A DNA stretch of 64,000 nucleotides from CAVPGP01 sp963704025 (GTDB taxonomy: Bacteria; Actinomycetota; Thermoleophilia; Gaiellales; Gaiellaceae), in assembly GCA_963704025.1 (NCBI GenBank), contig CAVPGP010000001.1:1240001-1304000 (forward strand). The letters are read 5' to 3'. Under the pieces are notes generated by a model that searched no databases, was not told where the DNA came from, and saw only the letters and a program-made list of their open reading frames with translations. Shown one piece after another: positions 54,688 to 63,535 of this stretch. How positions within the stretch are numbered: position 1 is the first letter of the stretch; each line of letters opens with the position of its first letter. Position numbers and translations under genes: made by a program.

Positions 54688-54873
54688 ATGCGTCTCAGGC
54701 CCTTGAGCGAGGCCGAGTGCTACGCCCGGTGCTACGGGTCGGTGGCGGACGACACGGTGAGGATCGTCAAGCTCGAGCCGCGCCGCCCGCGCTACCAGCT
54801 GCGCGTCAGCGGCGAGCAGCTGCGGCGCTCGTTCGAGCGCCGCCTCGACGACCGGGAGCCGGAGGCCGCGTGA
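54688..54873 (+). CDS. small conserved-looking protein of unknown function
   Basis: A 61-residue frame, MRLRPLSEAECYARCYGSVA, then DDTVRIVKLEPRRPRYQLRV. It has protein-like composition and an ATG 45 bp from the divergent OsmC start. A C-terminal amphipathic helix (GEQLRRSFERRLDDREPEAA) closes it. Not recognised. Ninety-seven bp separate it from the glycosylase gene. Confidence 0.5.
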   Translation: MRLRPLSEAECYARCYGSVADDTVRIVKLEPRRPRYQLRVSGEQLRRSFERRLDDREPEAA

Positions 54874-54970
54874 TCCGCTGTCGCGCCCGCGTCAGCTGGT
54901 CGGACGGCGCGCGCAGGACGCCGGCCCCGCCTCGCGTCCCGCGGCGCGCGACACCGCCGCCCAGCGCTGG

Positions 54971-56002
54971 GTGGCGCTGTGCGACGCTGCGGGCATCGAC
55001 GAAGCGCTGCCGCACGAAGTAACCGAACGTCACGTAACTGAGAACGCCGCCTCGGACGTCCCGGACGTCCTCGCGCCGGGGCTCCGCGTCGTCTTCTGCG
55101 GCATCAACCCGGGCCGAGTCTCGGCCGCGGCCGGTGCCCACTTCGCCAATCCGCGGAATGACTTCTGGCGGCTGCTGTATGCCGCGGGATTCACGCCTTG
55201 CCTGCTCGAGCCGTGGGAGCAGCACGGCCTCCTGCAGCTCGGCATCGGAGTCACGAACGCCGCGTATCGGACGACGCCGGGCTCCGGCGACCTGCGCAAG
55301 AGCGACTTCGACCGGCGCCGGCTCGAGCGGCTCGCGCAGGAGCTTCGTCCCTGGGCGCTCGCGTTCGTGGGCAAGGAGGCGTACCGCGGCCTCTTCGGCG
55401 AGCGCGCCGAGCTCGGTCCGCAGGCGCGGTCGCTGGAGGGGATCGGGCTCTACGTCCTACCCTCGACGTCGCCGGCGAACGCCGCGGTGCCCTGGGAGGA
55501 GCGGCTGCGCTGGTTCCGGGGCCTGCACGAGTGGCTCGAGCCCGTGCCCCGCACGTCGATCAGGGCCCTCGTGCTGGACGCCGACGACCGGGTCCTGCTC
55601 TGCCGCTTCCGGGACGCCGCCGGTCACGAGTGGTGGGCCACTCCCGGAGGCGGCTCCGAGCCGGACGAGGACGACGAGACGACGCTGAGGCGGGAGCTGT
55701 TCGAGGAGGCCGGCCTGAGCGCGTTCGGGCTCGGGCCGCAGGTGTGGCGGCGCGAGCAGGTCTTCGCGTGGGGCGGACGGATCCTCAGGCAGACCGAGCG
55801 GGTCTACCTCGTGCGGGTCGACGGCCACGAGGTCGCGCCGACGATCGACCTCGAGCCGGAGGGAGTCGTCGGCCACCGCTGGTGGACCGCAGCCGAGATC
55901 GAGGCGAGCACCGCCACCTTCGCCCCGCGCCGTCTCGGCCCCCTGCTCCGCGACCTGCTCGGCGACGGCCCGCCTCCCATGCCGTACGACGCCGGCCTGT
56001 AA
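54971..56002 (+). CDS. fusion of a mismatch-specific uracil-DNA glycosylase (Mug) and a NUDIX hydrolase
   Basis: A 343-residue protein with two domains. Residues of about 30-195 are a Mug/TDG-type glycosylase: LRVVFCGINPGRVSAAAGAH, with the catalytic Asn in GINPG, NPRNDFWRLLYAAGF, and LPSTSPANA as the second motif. Residues of about 198-343 form a NUDIX domain: TPGGGSEPDEDDETTLRREL, then FEEAG, the GX5EX7REUXEEXGU box. One half removes U or T from G mispairs, the other cleans nucleotide pools. No other in-frame ATG, GTG or TTG lies nearer the domain than the GTG at 54971. Confidence 0.85.
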   Translation: MALCDAAGIDEALPHEVTERHVTENAASDVPDVLAPGLRVVFCGINPGRVSAAAGAHFANPRNDFWRLLYAAGFTPCLLEPWEQHGLLQLGIGVTNAAYRTTPGSGDLRKSDFDRRRLERLAQELRPWALAFVGKEAYRGLFGERAELGPQARSLEGIGLYVLPSTSPANAAVPWEERLRWFRGLHEWLEPVPRTSIRALVLDADDRVLLCRFRDAAGHEWWATPGGGSEPDEDDETTLRRELFEEAGLSAFGLGPQVWRREQVFAWGGRILRQTERVYLVRVDGHEVAPTIDLEPEGVVGHRWWTAAEIEASTATFAPRRLGPLLRDLLGDGPPPMPYDAGL

Positions 56003-56080
56003 GGCTCCTTAACAGAATCACAACAACCCCCGGCGGGACGGTTCGTCTCACTCAGCACGACCGACGCGGGAGGGCATCTC

Positions 56081-57010
56081 GTGGCATATCAGTGGCCTGG
56101 GGTCGAATTGAGGCATTTGATCGCTCTCGACGCGGTGGCGCGCGAGGGGTCGTTCCGTGGCGCCGGCACGCGCCTGGGTTATGTGCAGTCGGCCGTCAGC
56201 CAGCAGATCGCCGCGCTCGAGACGGCGGTGGGCGAGACGCTCGTCCTTCGCTCGCGCGGCTCGCGGCGCATCGCGCTGACCGAGGCCGGTGAGCTCCTGC
56301 TCCAGCACTCCGGCGCGATCGTGGCGCGGCTGCGCGCCGCCCAGGCGGATCTGGCGGCGCTGGCGCGCGGCGCGAAGACGCTCCTCGACGTCGGCAGCTT
56401 CGAGACCGTCAGCACCCGCATCGTCCCGGCTGCGCTCCGCGGTCTCGCGCAGCGGAGCCCGGAGACGCATGTCCTGCTGCACGACGCCGTCACCGATGCC
56501 GGCCACCTGTCCCGTGTGGAGCGCGGCGAGCTCGACCTCGCCTTCGTCGACCTCCCGCTCTCGGACGGGCCGTTCGAGGCCGAGGAGCTCTTCGCAGACT
56601 CGTGGGTCGTGCTGGCTCCGGCGGGCTCCGCGCTGGCGGCGATCGAGCGGCCGACGCTCGATGACCTCTCCGACCTCGAGCTCGTCGGCCACGCGAGCAT
56701 GCGCCCGAGCATCGAGGACCGGCTCCGCGCCGCGGGCGTCGACTCGCACGTCGCGTACCGCTCGGATCTGACGACGACGGTGCAGGCGCTGGTCGCCGCG
56801 GGTCTCGGCGTCGCCGTCATCCCCTCGCTCTCCGTGGACTGCGACGATCCGCGAACGGTGGTCCGCTGCCTCGACTCCTCGGTCTCGCTGCCGCCGAGGC
56901 GGATCGGGATCGCCTGGCACGCCCAGCGGCGGCTGCGGGCTCCGGCGCTCGCGTTCGTCGAGTCCGCCCGCGCGGCCTGCTCGCCGTTTCGCACCTCCGC
57001 CGCCGCCTAG
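56081..57010 (+). CDS. LysR-family transcriptional regulator
   Basis: A 309-residue regulator starting with GTG (AYQWPGVELRHLIALDAVAR). The HTH is EGSFRGAGTRLGYVQSAVSQ, and QIAALETAVGETLVLRSRG follows. The effector domain has LLDVGSFETVSTRIVPAALR and DLAFVDLPLSDGPFEAEELF. It is followed by the LanC-like gene 25 bp downstream on the same strand, so it might be co-transcribed. Intact. Confidence 0.9.
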   Translation: MAYQWPGVELRHLIALDAVAREGSFRGAGTRLGYVQSAVSQQIAALETAVGETLVLRSRGSRRIALTEAGELLLQHSGAIVARLRAAQADLAALARGAKTLLDVGSFETVSTRIVPAALRGLAQRSPETHVLLHDAVTDAGHLSRVERGELDLAFVDLPLSDGPFEAEELFADSWVVLAPAGSALAAIERPTLDDLSDLELVGHASMRPSIEDRLRAAGVDSHVAYRSDLTTTVQALVAAGLGVAVIPSLSVDCDDPRTVVRCLDSSVSLPPRRIGIAWHAQRRLRAPALAFVESARAACSPFRTSAAA

Positions 57011-57035
57011 TTCGACGAGTCAGTTCAATAGCCCC

Positions 57036-58241
57036 ATGCTCTACCGGCCGGAGGCGTTCGAGCCCCTGACGGAGCGCGCCTGGGACGACGCCTGGGCCCG
57101 TGCCCGGATCCGGGAGATCGCGGCGGCCGCCGACGCGGCGTTCGACCCGGTGGGTCTGTGGCCGGCGGACCCATGGGACGCCTGGCAGACGCGGACGCCG
57201 TTGAAGGGGCTCTACGTGGGTGCGGCCGGCGTGCTCTGGGCGCTCGACGCGCTTCGAAGGCGCGGCGTCGTCGAGATGCGGCTCGACCTTGCGGGCGCGG
57301 CAGAGGAGCTCGCCGCCGGCTGGTCGGCCGACGACCTGCCCGACTGGGAGCTCCCCGAGCCTGCGCGCGCGGGGCTCTTCAACGGCGAGACAGGCGTGCT
57401 GCTCGTCGCGTGCCTGCTCGTCCGGGACAGCCCGGCCCTGAGCGCCGCGCTCGCCGATCGGCTGCTCGCGCGCGCCCGGGAGAACACCGCCAACGGGGCC
57501 CGCGACCTGATGTGGGGAGCGGCCGGCACGCTGCTCGCCGCCCGGGCGATGCTGGAGTGGAGCGGCGACGAGCGCTGGGCCGACACGTGGCGCGAGGGCG
57601 CCAACGCACTGCTCGCCTCGCGAGACGAGGACGGGTGCTGGACGCATCGCCTGTACGGCGAGGAGTACCGCGGGCTGGGTGTGCCGCACGGCGCGCCCGG
57701 CAACGTCAGGGTGCTCCTGGACGGCCCGATCGACGGTCCGATCGACGACGCCACGCGCGAGCGGCTGCGCCGCGAGACGGCCGCCCTGCTGGAGCGAACC
57801 GCTGTGCTCGAGGACGGGCTCGCCAACTGGCCCGGCTCTGTCCGCGAGTGCCTCCTCGGCGCGGACGGCCAGATCCGCGTCCAGTGGTGCACGGGCGCGC
57901 CCGGCGTGATCCTCTCCGCAGCTGACTGCCTCGACGAGGAGCTTCTTCTGGCCGGCGCGCGTCTCGTCTGGCGCGCAGGCCCGCACGGCTCCGACAAGGG
58001 GCCGTGCCTCTGCCACGGCACGGCCGGCAACGGCTACGCGCTCCTGAAGGCGTTCGAGCGGACCGGCGACGAGGAGTGGCTCGCCCGCGCCCGGCGCTTC
58101 GCCGTGCACGCGCTCGAGCAGGTCGGGCGGCGCGGCCGCGGACGCTTCTCGCTCTGGACCGGCGACGTCGGCGTCGCGCTCTTCGCGGCCGACTGCTGCG
58201 AGGGGCGGGCCGCCTACCCGGTGATCGACACCTGCTCGTAG
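57036..58241 (+). CDS. LanC-like protein (no lanthipeptide cluster nearby)
   Basis: A 401-residue alpha/alpha-barrel protein. The zinc ligands of LanC cyclases are visible: RVQWCTGAPGVILSAADC (first Cys) and GPCLCHGTAGNGYALLKAF (Cys and His). GLYVGAAGVLWALDALRRRG and GLFNGETGVLLVACLL are GxxG repeats typical of the family. No precursor peptide, dehydratase (LanB/LanM) or transporter is close, so it is an orphan LanC-like protein like LanCL. Expected activity is glutathione or Cys addition to dehydroamino acids. Confidence 0.85.
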   Translation: MLYRPEAFEPLTERAWDDAWARARIREIAAAADAAFDPVGLWPADPWDAWQTRTPLKGLYVGAAGVLWALDALRRRGVVEMRLDLAGAAEELAAGWSADDLPDWELPEPARAGLFNGETGVLLVACLLVRDSPALSAALADRLLARARENTANGARDLMWGAAGTLLAARAMLEWSGDERWADTWREGANALLASRDEDGCWTHRLYGEEYRGLGVPHGAPGNVRVLLDGPIDGPIDDATRERLRRETAALLERTAVLEDGLANWPGSVRECLLGADGQIRVQWCTGAPGVILSAADCLDEELLLAGARLVWRAGPHGSDKGPCLCHGTAGNGYALLKAFERTGDEEWLARARRFAVHALEQVGRRGRGRFSLWTGDVGVALFAADCCEGRAAYPVIDTCS

Positions 58242-58254
58242 GGAGCCAGACGAA

Positions 58255-58292
58255 CGAAAGGCGCCGGCCCCTCCCCGGGACGGCGCCTTTCG
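58255..58292 (+). terminator. strong hairpin terminator
   Basis: cgaaaggcgccg and cggcgcctttcg pair perfectly over 12 bp with a 14-base loop, 13 bp after the LanC-like stop. Confidence 0.85.
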
Positions 58293-58340
58293 CTCGGATG
58301 CGCTGTCCCGTGAGGGCCAGCGATGCGGCGGAGCGCTACT

Positions 58341-59960
58341 TCACTTCATGCAGACAGCGTTCAAGACCGTCCCGTAGATGCCCGAGTACGTGTAGCAGCC
58401 GACGTGCTTCGACACGAAGATGCGAGCGTTGCCGTTGGCGCGGGAGACCCACGGAGCGGCGTTCAGGGAGATGTCGACGTCGAGGTTCCCGTACGCCTTG
58501 TAGCGGGCCGGGCCGGAGAGCGCCGCGGCGGCGTTCATCTTCTTCACGTACGCCGGGTCGTCGAAGTACGAGTAGTTGTTGTTGTTCGCGTCCTGGATGT
58601 TCTTCCCGTTCAGGAGGATGTCGATGAAGTCGAACGGGTCGGCGTAGTCGGCGAGCCACGACTCGACGGTCAGGTCGAACGGCTCACCGCGGGTGCCTTC
58701 CTTCTGGATCTGGACGGCGCGCGAGAAGAGCTTCGTCTCGACGTCGAGGCCGATCTGCTTCAGGTTGAACTCCAGCACCTGCGCGTACAGCGGCGCCGGG
58801 GCGCGGTTGGACGCGTAGAGCACGACCTTGCCGTCACGCGTGTGGCCCGTCGCGAGCTTCTTCGCGGTCGTCAGATCCGGGCCCTTGAGCGGGTAGAGGT
58901 TCGCGTCGCGGAACCCCGACATGCCGGGCGGCAGGATCTGGTCGGTCCGCTTGCCGGCGAGGTAGCCCGCCTGAGCGAGCAGCGCGCGCCGGTCGACGGC
59001 GTAGTTGAGTGCCTTTCGCAGCGGCAGGTTGTTCTTGAAGATCGGCCGCTGCATGTTCAGCGCGATGTACGCCGTGTTCAGGATCGGCTTGACCCAGAAC
59101 TGGCTCTTGTTGATCCCGTACTTCTGCGCCACCTCGGCGTACGCGGCAGGCGGGATGCCCTGTGCAGCGTAGTCCGATGCACCCTGCTCGACGCGGAGCC
59201 GGATCGCCTCGAGGCTGTTCCCGATCGTGTAGACGATCTGATTCGGGTTCGCCGGCCGCTTGCCCTTGTAGTACGGGTTCCGCTTGAGCACGATCGACTT
59301 GTTCAGCTCGCGGCTCGCCACGTAGTACGGACCGGCCGACGGCAGCGTCAGGACGCCGTTCGGGTCGTGCTCAAGGTTGACCGGGATCGCGGCGAAGAAC
59401 GGCATCGCGATCCGCGAGAGGAAGTCCGGGGCGGGCTTCGTCAGCGAGATCACGAGATGCGTCCCCTTGACCTGGACGCCTGCGATCGAGTTCGCCTTGC
59501 CGTCGACGACCGCCTGAGCGCCCACGACGTCGCTGATGAACGCCGTCGCCGGCGACTGCATCTTCGGGTCGGCGACGCGATCGAGCGCGGCCTTGAAGTT
59601 GGCCGCCGTGACGGGCTTGCCGTCGGAGAACTTCGTGAACGGCACCTTGACGGTGAAGTCGTAGGTCTTGCCGTTGTTCGAGACGCGCGGGAAGCCCGCG
59701 GCCGCCTCGGGGAGCAGCTGGGAGCTGCGCGGACCGTTGACGTCCGGGTAGTTCATCAGCTTCAGCCCGGTCGCGTACTCCATCTCCCAGCTCGAGCTGA
59801 GGTAGGCGAGCGCCGGGTCGGTGTAGTCCGTGTCGGTGGAGAGATCGATGTTGAAGGTCCCGCCCTGCCTCGCGGAGGACGACGCCGATGCGCCGGCGGC
59901 GCCGAGCAGCGCCATCCCCAGCGCCGCGATCGCGGCCGACACCATGAGTCGTCTGGACAA
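58341..59960 (-). CDS. oligopeptide/dipeptide ABC transporter substrate-binding protein (SBP_bac_5)
   Basis: A 539-residue exported binding protein. The TTG at 59960 is supported by an aaaggag ribosome-binding sequence 5 bp upstream. A signal peptide (VSAAIAALGMALLGAAGASA) leads to the family 5 fold: TFNIDLSTDTDYTDPALAYL, KFSDGKPVTAANFKAALDRV and LRKALNYAVDRRALLAQAGY. No permease or ATPase gene is adjacent. It ends near the convergent LanC terminator. Confidence 0.9.
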   Translation of the reverse strand: MSRRLMVSAAIAALGMALLGAAGASASSSARQGGTFNIDLSTDTDYTDPALAYLSSSWEMEYATGLKLMNYPDVNGPRSSQLLPEAAAGFPRVSNNGKTYDFTVKVPFTKFSDGKPVTAANFKAALDRVADPKMQSPATAFISDVVGAQAVVDGKANSIAGVQVKGTHLVISLTKPAPDFLSRIAMPFFAAIPVNLEHDPNGVLTLPSAGPYYVASRELNKSIVLKRNPYYKGKRPANPNQIVYTIGNSLEAIRLRVEQGASDYAAQGIPPAAYAEVAQKYGINKSQFWVKPILNTAYIALNMQRPIFKNNLPLRKALNYAVDRRALLAQAGYLAGKRTDQILPPGMSGFRDANLYPLKGPDLTTAKKLATGHTRDGKVVLYASNRAPAPLYAQVLEFNLKQIGLDVETKLFSRAVQIQKEGTRGEPFDLTVESWLADYADPFDFIDILLNGKNIQDANNNNYSYFDDPAYVKKMNAAAALSGPARYKAYGNLDVDISLNAAPWVSRANGNARIFVSKHVGCYTYSGIYGTVLNAVCMK

Positions 59961-60095
59961 CGTGTCTCCTTTCGCCTCGCTGCACCGGCCTGTCGCGGTG
60001 CGCGATACAGGAGACGCCGCGTCGTCGGCGCTGTTGATGCGAGGTCGGAATACCTCGTATCTCGGTGCCGCGAGGAAGCCGCCGGCGGAAGCGTT

Positions 60096-61811
60096 CTAGC
60101 CGGGCCAGCGGTTCGTGATCGGCACGCGGCGGTCGCGGCCGAACGCCTTCGGGCGAAGCTTGACGCCGGGCGGCGCCTGGCGGCGCTTGTATTCGGCGCG
60201 GTCGATCAGCTCGAGCGCGCGCTCCACGACCTCCGGCTCGAACCCGTCCTCCGAGAGCTCCTCGCGGGTGCGGTCGAGCTCCACGTACGCCTCGAGCACG
60301 CGGTCGAGCTCCGGATAGGGCGGCAGCGAGTCCTCGTCGAGCTGGTCGGCGCGCAGCTCCGCGCTCGGGGCGCGCTCGATGATCGTCTGCGGGATCAGCT
60401 CCCGCCCGGCCCGCTCGTTCAGGTGGCGCGCGAGCCGGAAGACGTCTGTCTTGAAGACGTCCTTCAGCAACGCGAAGCCGCCGGCCATGTCGCCGTAGAG
60501 CGTCGCGTAGCCGACCGAGAGCTCCGACTTGTTCCCCGTCGCGACGACGAGCCAGCCGAACTTGTTCGAGAGCGCCATCAGCAGCGTGCCGCGGATGCGC
60601 GCCTGCAGGTTCTCCTCGGTCAGGTCGGCGTCGAGGCCGGCGAAGCTCTCGGCGAGCGAGCGCTCGAACGCCTCGACCATCGGCTCGATCTCGACCTCGC
60701 GGAGCTCGCAGCCGAGGTTCGCGGCGAGCCGCCGTGCGTCCTCCCGCGTCGGCGCGGACGAGTACCGCGACGGCATCGAGACGCAGTGCACCCGTTCGGG
60801 GCCGAGCGCTTCGGCAGCGAGGGCGGCCACCAGCGCCGAGTCGATGCCGCCTGAGACGCCGACGAGGACGTCGCCGAAGCCGTTTTTCCGGACGTAGTCG
60901 CGCAACCCCAGCTCAAGGGCGAGCCGCATCTGCTCGAGCTCGGGCTCGAGCGGCGCCGCCTCGGGGTGGATGTGCTCCTTCTGCTCCCTCGGCGGCCCGA
61001 GGTCGATCTCCGCCACGTCGGCGAGGTCGTCCCGCTCGCGGCGAAGCGCCCGGCGCCGGACGTCGCGGAGCCGGCGCCCGATGGCGGCGGTCGGGTCGAT
61101 GTCCACCACGAGCAGGCACTCCTCGAAGCCCGGCGCGCGGGCCACGACCTCGCCCTCGTCGTCGATCACGACGGAGTGCCCGTCGAAGATCAGCTCGTCC
61201 TGGCCGCCGACGGCGTTGCAGAGCGCGACGAAGGCCGCGTTGTCGCGCGCGCGGGTGCGCAGCATCTCCTCGCGCTCGACCTCCTTGCCCACGTGGAACG
61301 GGGACGCGGAGATGTTCGCGATCAGCTGCGCCCCCGCGAGCGCCATGTCGGTGGCCGGCGGGCCGGGCTGCCAGATGTCCTCGCAGATGGTCGGCCCGAC
61401 GAGCGCCTCGCCGAACCGGAGCAGGAAGAGATCCCGCCCGGGGGCGAAGTAGCGGTCCTCGTCGAAGACGCCGTAGTTCGGGAGGTACCGCTTGCGGTAG
61501 ACCGCTTTCACCTCGGCGTCCGCGCACACGAAGCAGGCGTTGAACAGGTCGTCGTCGTAGTGCGGGGCGCCGAGCAGCGCCGTGACGCCCTTCACCTCGC
61601 CGGCGATCTCCTCGGTGACCCGGCGCGCGGCACGGATGAAGCCGGGCCGCAGCAGCAGATCCTCGGGCGGGTAGCCCGTGACGGCGAGCTCGGGGAAGAG
61701 GATCAGGTCGACCGCCTCCTCGCGTGCCTGCTCCAGGCCGCCGAGGATCTTGTCCCGGTTGCCGTCGAGGTCGCCGACGACGGTGTTGAGCTGGGCGAGT
61801 GCGAGACGCAT
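60096..61811 (-). CDS. nadE: glutamine-dependent NAD+ synthetase
   Basis: A 571-residue protein with an N-terminal nitrilase-type glutaminase (catalytic Glu in FPELAVTGYPPEDLLLRPGF, Lys in RKRYLPNYGVFDEDRYF, Cys in VGPTICEDIWQPG) and a C-terminal synthetase (P-loop GVSGGIDSALVAALAAEALG). It forms NAD from deamido-NAD with ammonia from glutamine. Full length for this class. Single gene; a small membrane-protein gene ends 14 bp downstream of its start side. Confidence 0.95.
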   Translation of the reverse strand: MRLALAQLNTVVGDLDGNRDKILGGLEQAREEAVDLILFPELAVTGYPPEDLLLRPGFIRAARRVTEEIAGEVKGVTALLGAPHYDDDLFNACFVCADAEVKAVYRKRYLPNYGVFDEDRYFAPGRDLFLLRFGEALVGPTICEDIWQPGPPATDMALAGAQLIANISASPFHVGKEVEREEMLRTRARDNAAFVALCNAVGGQDELIFDGHSVVIDDEGEVVARAPGFEECLLVVDIDPTAAIGRRLRDVRRRALRRERDDLADVAEIDLGPPREQKEHIHPEAAPLEPELEQMRLALELGLRDYVRKNGFGDVLVGVSGGIDSALVAALAAEALGPERVHCVSMPSRYSSAPTREDARRLAANLGCELREVEIEPMVEAFERSLAESFAGLDADLTEENLQARIRGTLLMALSNKFGWLVVATGNKSELSVGYATLYGDMAGGFALLKDVFKTDVFRLARHLNERAGRELIPQTIIERAPSAELRADQLDEDSLPPYPELDRVLEAYVELDRTREELSEDGFEPEVVERALELIDRAEYKRRQAPPGVKLRPKAFGRDRRVPITNRWPG

Positions 61812-61824
61812 GTCAGGTTTTCGA

Positions 61825-62010
61825 CTACCGGTCTAAAACTCTACCACGGCGTACGTCGCGCCTCCAGAGGACGTACGAGACGATCGCCCCGGCGAAGGCG
61901 GCGACGCCGAGCCAGCCGAGGATGGCGTTCCCCGTCAGCGTCGCCGGCAGCGTCAGGGCGACCGCTACCGCGATCAGCAGGACGACGCGGCCGCGTGCGC
62001 TCAGCCGCAC
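61825..62010 (-). CDS. small two-helix membrane protein
   Basis: A 61-residue protein: RVVLLIAVAVALTLPATLTG, then AILGWLGVAAFAGAIVSYVL, ending in a basic tail (WRRDVRRGRVLDR). The GTG overlaps the end of the SGNH hydrolase gene by 10 bp. Not recognised; it may be a partner or a stray membrane peptide. Confidence 0.55.
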   Translation of the reverse strand: MRLSARGRVVLLIAVAVALTLPATLTGNAILGWLGVAAFAGAIVSYVLWRRDVRRGRVLDR

Positions 62011-62624
62011 AGCTCACGCACCAGCGGCTCGAGCGTCTCCGCGAGCAGGCGGTGCCCCGCCGCGTCGAGGTGGATCGGGTCCTCGGCGCTGAACGCGACC
62101 TTCCCCTTCAGGTCGAGCGCCTCCGCGCCGTAGAGCTGCGCGGCGGCGGCGAAGTGCTCTCCGAGTTGCCTCGACTTCTCCGGTGCCCGCGTGAAGGACT
62201 CGCCGAACGGCCCGCCCTCGGCGATCGGCGGCGGGCACACGAGCAGCACGGCCGGGTTGCCGCAGTCGGCGAACCGGACGACGGGCACGAGCGACGCGGC
62301 CGCCTCGGCGATCTCGTGCGCCGGCAGCGAGTAGCGGTCGGCGAGGTCGTTCGTGCCGAGGAAGATGACGACGAGGTCGAGCGGCGCATGCGTCTGCAGG
62401 CACGGGTAGAGGTACTCCCGGCCGTTGCGCCCGATCCGCCAGGGGTGGTCGAGGGCGGTCGTACGGGCACTCAGCCCTTCCTCGATCACGCGGTAGCCGT
62501 CGCCGAGCAGCGACTGGAGGACGCCCGGCCAGCGCACGTCTCGCGGAAAGCGCTCGTCGTCGCTTGCCGGGACGTAGCCCCAGGTGTTGGAGTCGCCGAA
62601 GCAGAGGATCGTCCGCTCGTCCAT
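62001..62624 (-). CDS. SGNH/GDSL-family hydrolase
   Basis: A 207-residue cytoplasmic enzyme starting MDERTILCFGDSNTWGYVPA. The four SGNH blocks are present: GDSN (Ser), LSARTTA, VVIFLGTNDLADRYSLPAHE (Asn) and AEDPIHLDAAGHRLLAETLE (Asp and His). It likely hydrolyses short acyl esters. The ATG at 62624 is 2 bp from the inverted-repeat element. Confidence 0.88.
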   Translation of the reverse strand: MDERTILCFGDSNTWGYVPASDDERFPRDVRWPGVLQSLLGDGYRVIEEGLSARTTALDHPWRIGRNGREYLYPCLQTHAPLDLVVIFLGTNDLADRYSLPAHEIAEAAASLVPVVRFADCGNPAVLLVCPPPIAEGGPFGESFTRAPEKSRQLGEHFAAAAQLYGAEALDLKGKVAFSAEDPIHLDAAGHRLLAETLEPLVRELCG

Positions 62625-62625
62625 G

Positions 62626-62796
62626 GCTAGAGGCTTGATGTGAAACTCCGGCACGCACGGCCGGTGTGCCAGACAGGGCACGGTACAGTCGGCTCGGGCT
62701 TGCCCGTAGCACCACTACGCGCTGCGCCCGATCCGGCTGAACCGCTTCGTCTGGCCCATCCCCGCACGCACCCCAGTTTCACATCAAGCCTCTAGC
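62626..62796. repeat. 171-bp element with perfect 22-bp terminal inverted repeats
   Basis: The left arm (62626-62647, beginning gctagaggcttgatg) and the right arm (62775-62796, ending catcaagcctctagc) are perfect reverse complements over 22 bp. Between them lie 127 bases without a recognisable gene. The right arm contains the TAG stop of the SDR gene, and the left arm ends 1 bp from the SGNH start codon. This resembles a miniature inverted-repeat element or a large structured RNA; no direct duplication of the flanks is seen. Confidence 0.75.
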
Positions 62797-63535
62797 GCTG
62801 CAGCCGGATCGCGTTCAGGTCGCGGTCGCGGATCTCGTCGGCGCGGCGAACCAGGTCGTCGACGTCGTCGTGCTCCGCATGGATGTAGCGGCCGCTCAAT
62901 GCGTCCGCCCGTCCGGAGGCCAGGGCGACGACGAGCTGCGGCGCCAGCTCCGGCGGGGTCCACGGCGCGTCGTCGCCGAACGAGCCTTCGGTCATGTCCG
63001 TGCGAACGAGGCCGGGCGAGATCACGAAGACGGGGATCCTTCCCTCGAGCTGACGCGCCAGCGTCTCGCCGTAGCGCCCGACCGCCGCCTTGCTCGCCGA
63101 GTACGCGGTGCTCGTGGAGCCGGGCAGATACGACGCACCGGACCCCGTGATCACGATCCGTCCCGTCCCACGCTCGAGCATGCCGGGCACGACGGCCCGG
63201 ACTGTGAGGAAGACGCCCAGCACGTTCACCTCGAACGTGCTCCACCACTCCTCGGGGTCGGAGTCCCACGCGTTGCCGCGGGCGACTCCGGCGTTGGCCA
63301 CCAGCAGCTCGATCGGGCCGAGCTGGCGCTCGACCGTCTCGACCAGGCGGCGCACGTCCTCTTCCTTCGAGACGTCGGCCGCGACCCCGAGCCCGCCGAT
63401 CTCGCCGGCGACGTCCTCCACCTGCTTTGCGGTGCGCGCCGAGACGGCGACCCTCCAGCCGTCGTCGGTGAGCGCACGCGCGACGTTTGCGCCGATCCCG
63501 CGGCCGCCACCTGTCACCAGTGCCACCTTGCTCAT
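62792..63535 (-). CDS. short-chain dehydrogenase/reductase
   Basis: A 247-residue classical SDR. Cofactor site: VALVTGGGRGIGANVARALT; catalytic Ser and YxxxK in VITGSGASYLPGSTSTAYSA and SKAAVGRYGETL; NAG motif in LLVANAGVARGN. NAD(P)-dependent. Its last codons lie inside the inverted repeat. The ATG overlaps the stop of the ligase gene by 4 bp, so both are in one operon. Confidence 0.92.
   Translation of the reverse strand: MSKVALVTGGGRGIGANVARALTDDGWRVAVSARTAKQVEDVAGEIGGLGVAADVSKEEDVRRLVETVERQLGPIELLVANAGVARGNAWDSDPEEWWSTFEVNVLGVFLTVRAVVPGMLERGTGRIVITGSGASYLPGSTSTAYSASKAAVGRYGETLARQLEGRIPVFVISPGLVRTDMTEGSFGDDAPWTPPELAPQLVVALASGRADALSGRYIHAEHDDVDDLVRRADEIRDRDLNAIRLQR

Noticed and set aside
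57036..58241. Lanthipeptide biosynthetic gene cluster
   Set aside because: Only a LanC-like gene is present; no dehydratase, leader peptide or dedicated exporter within reach.
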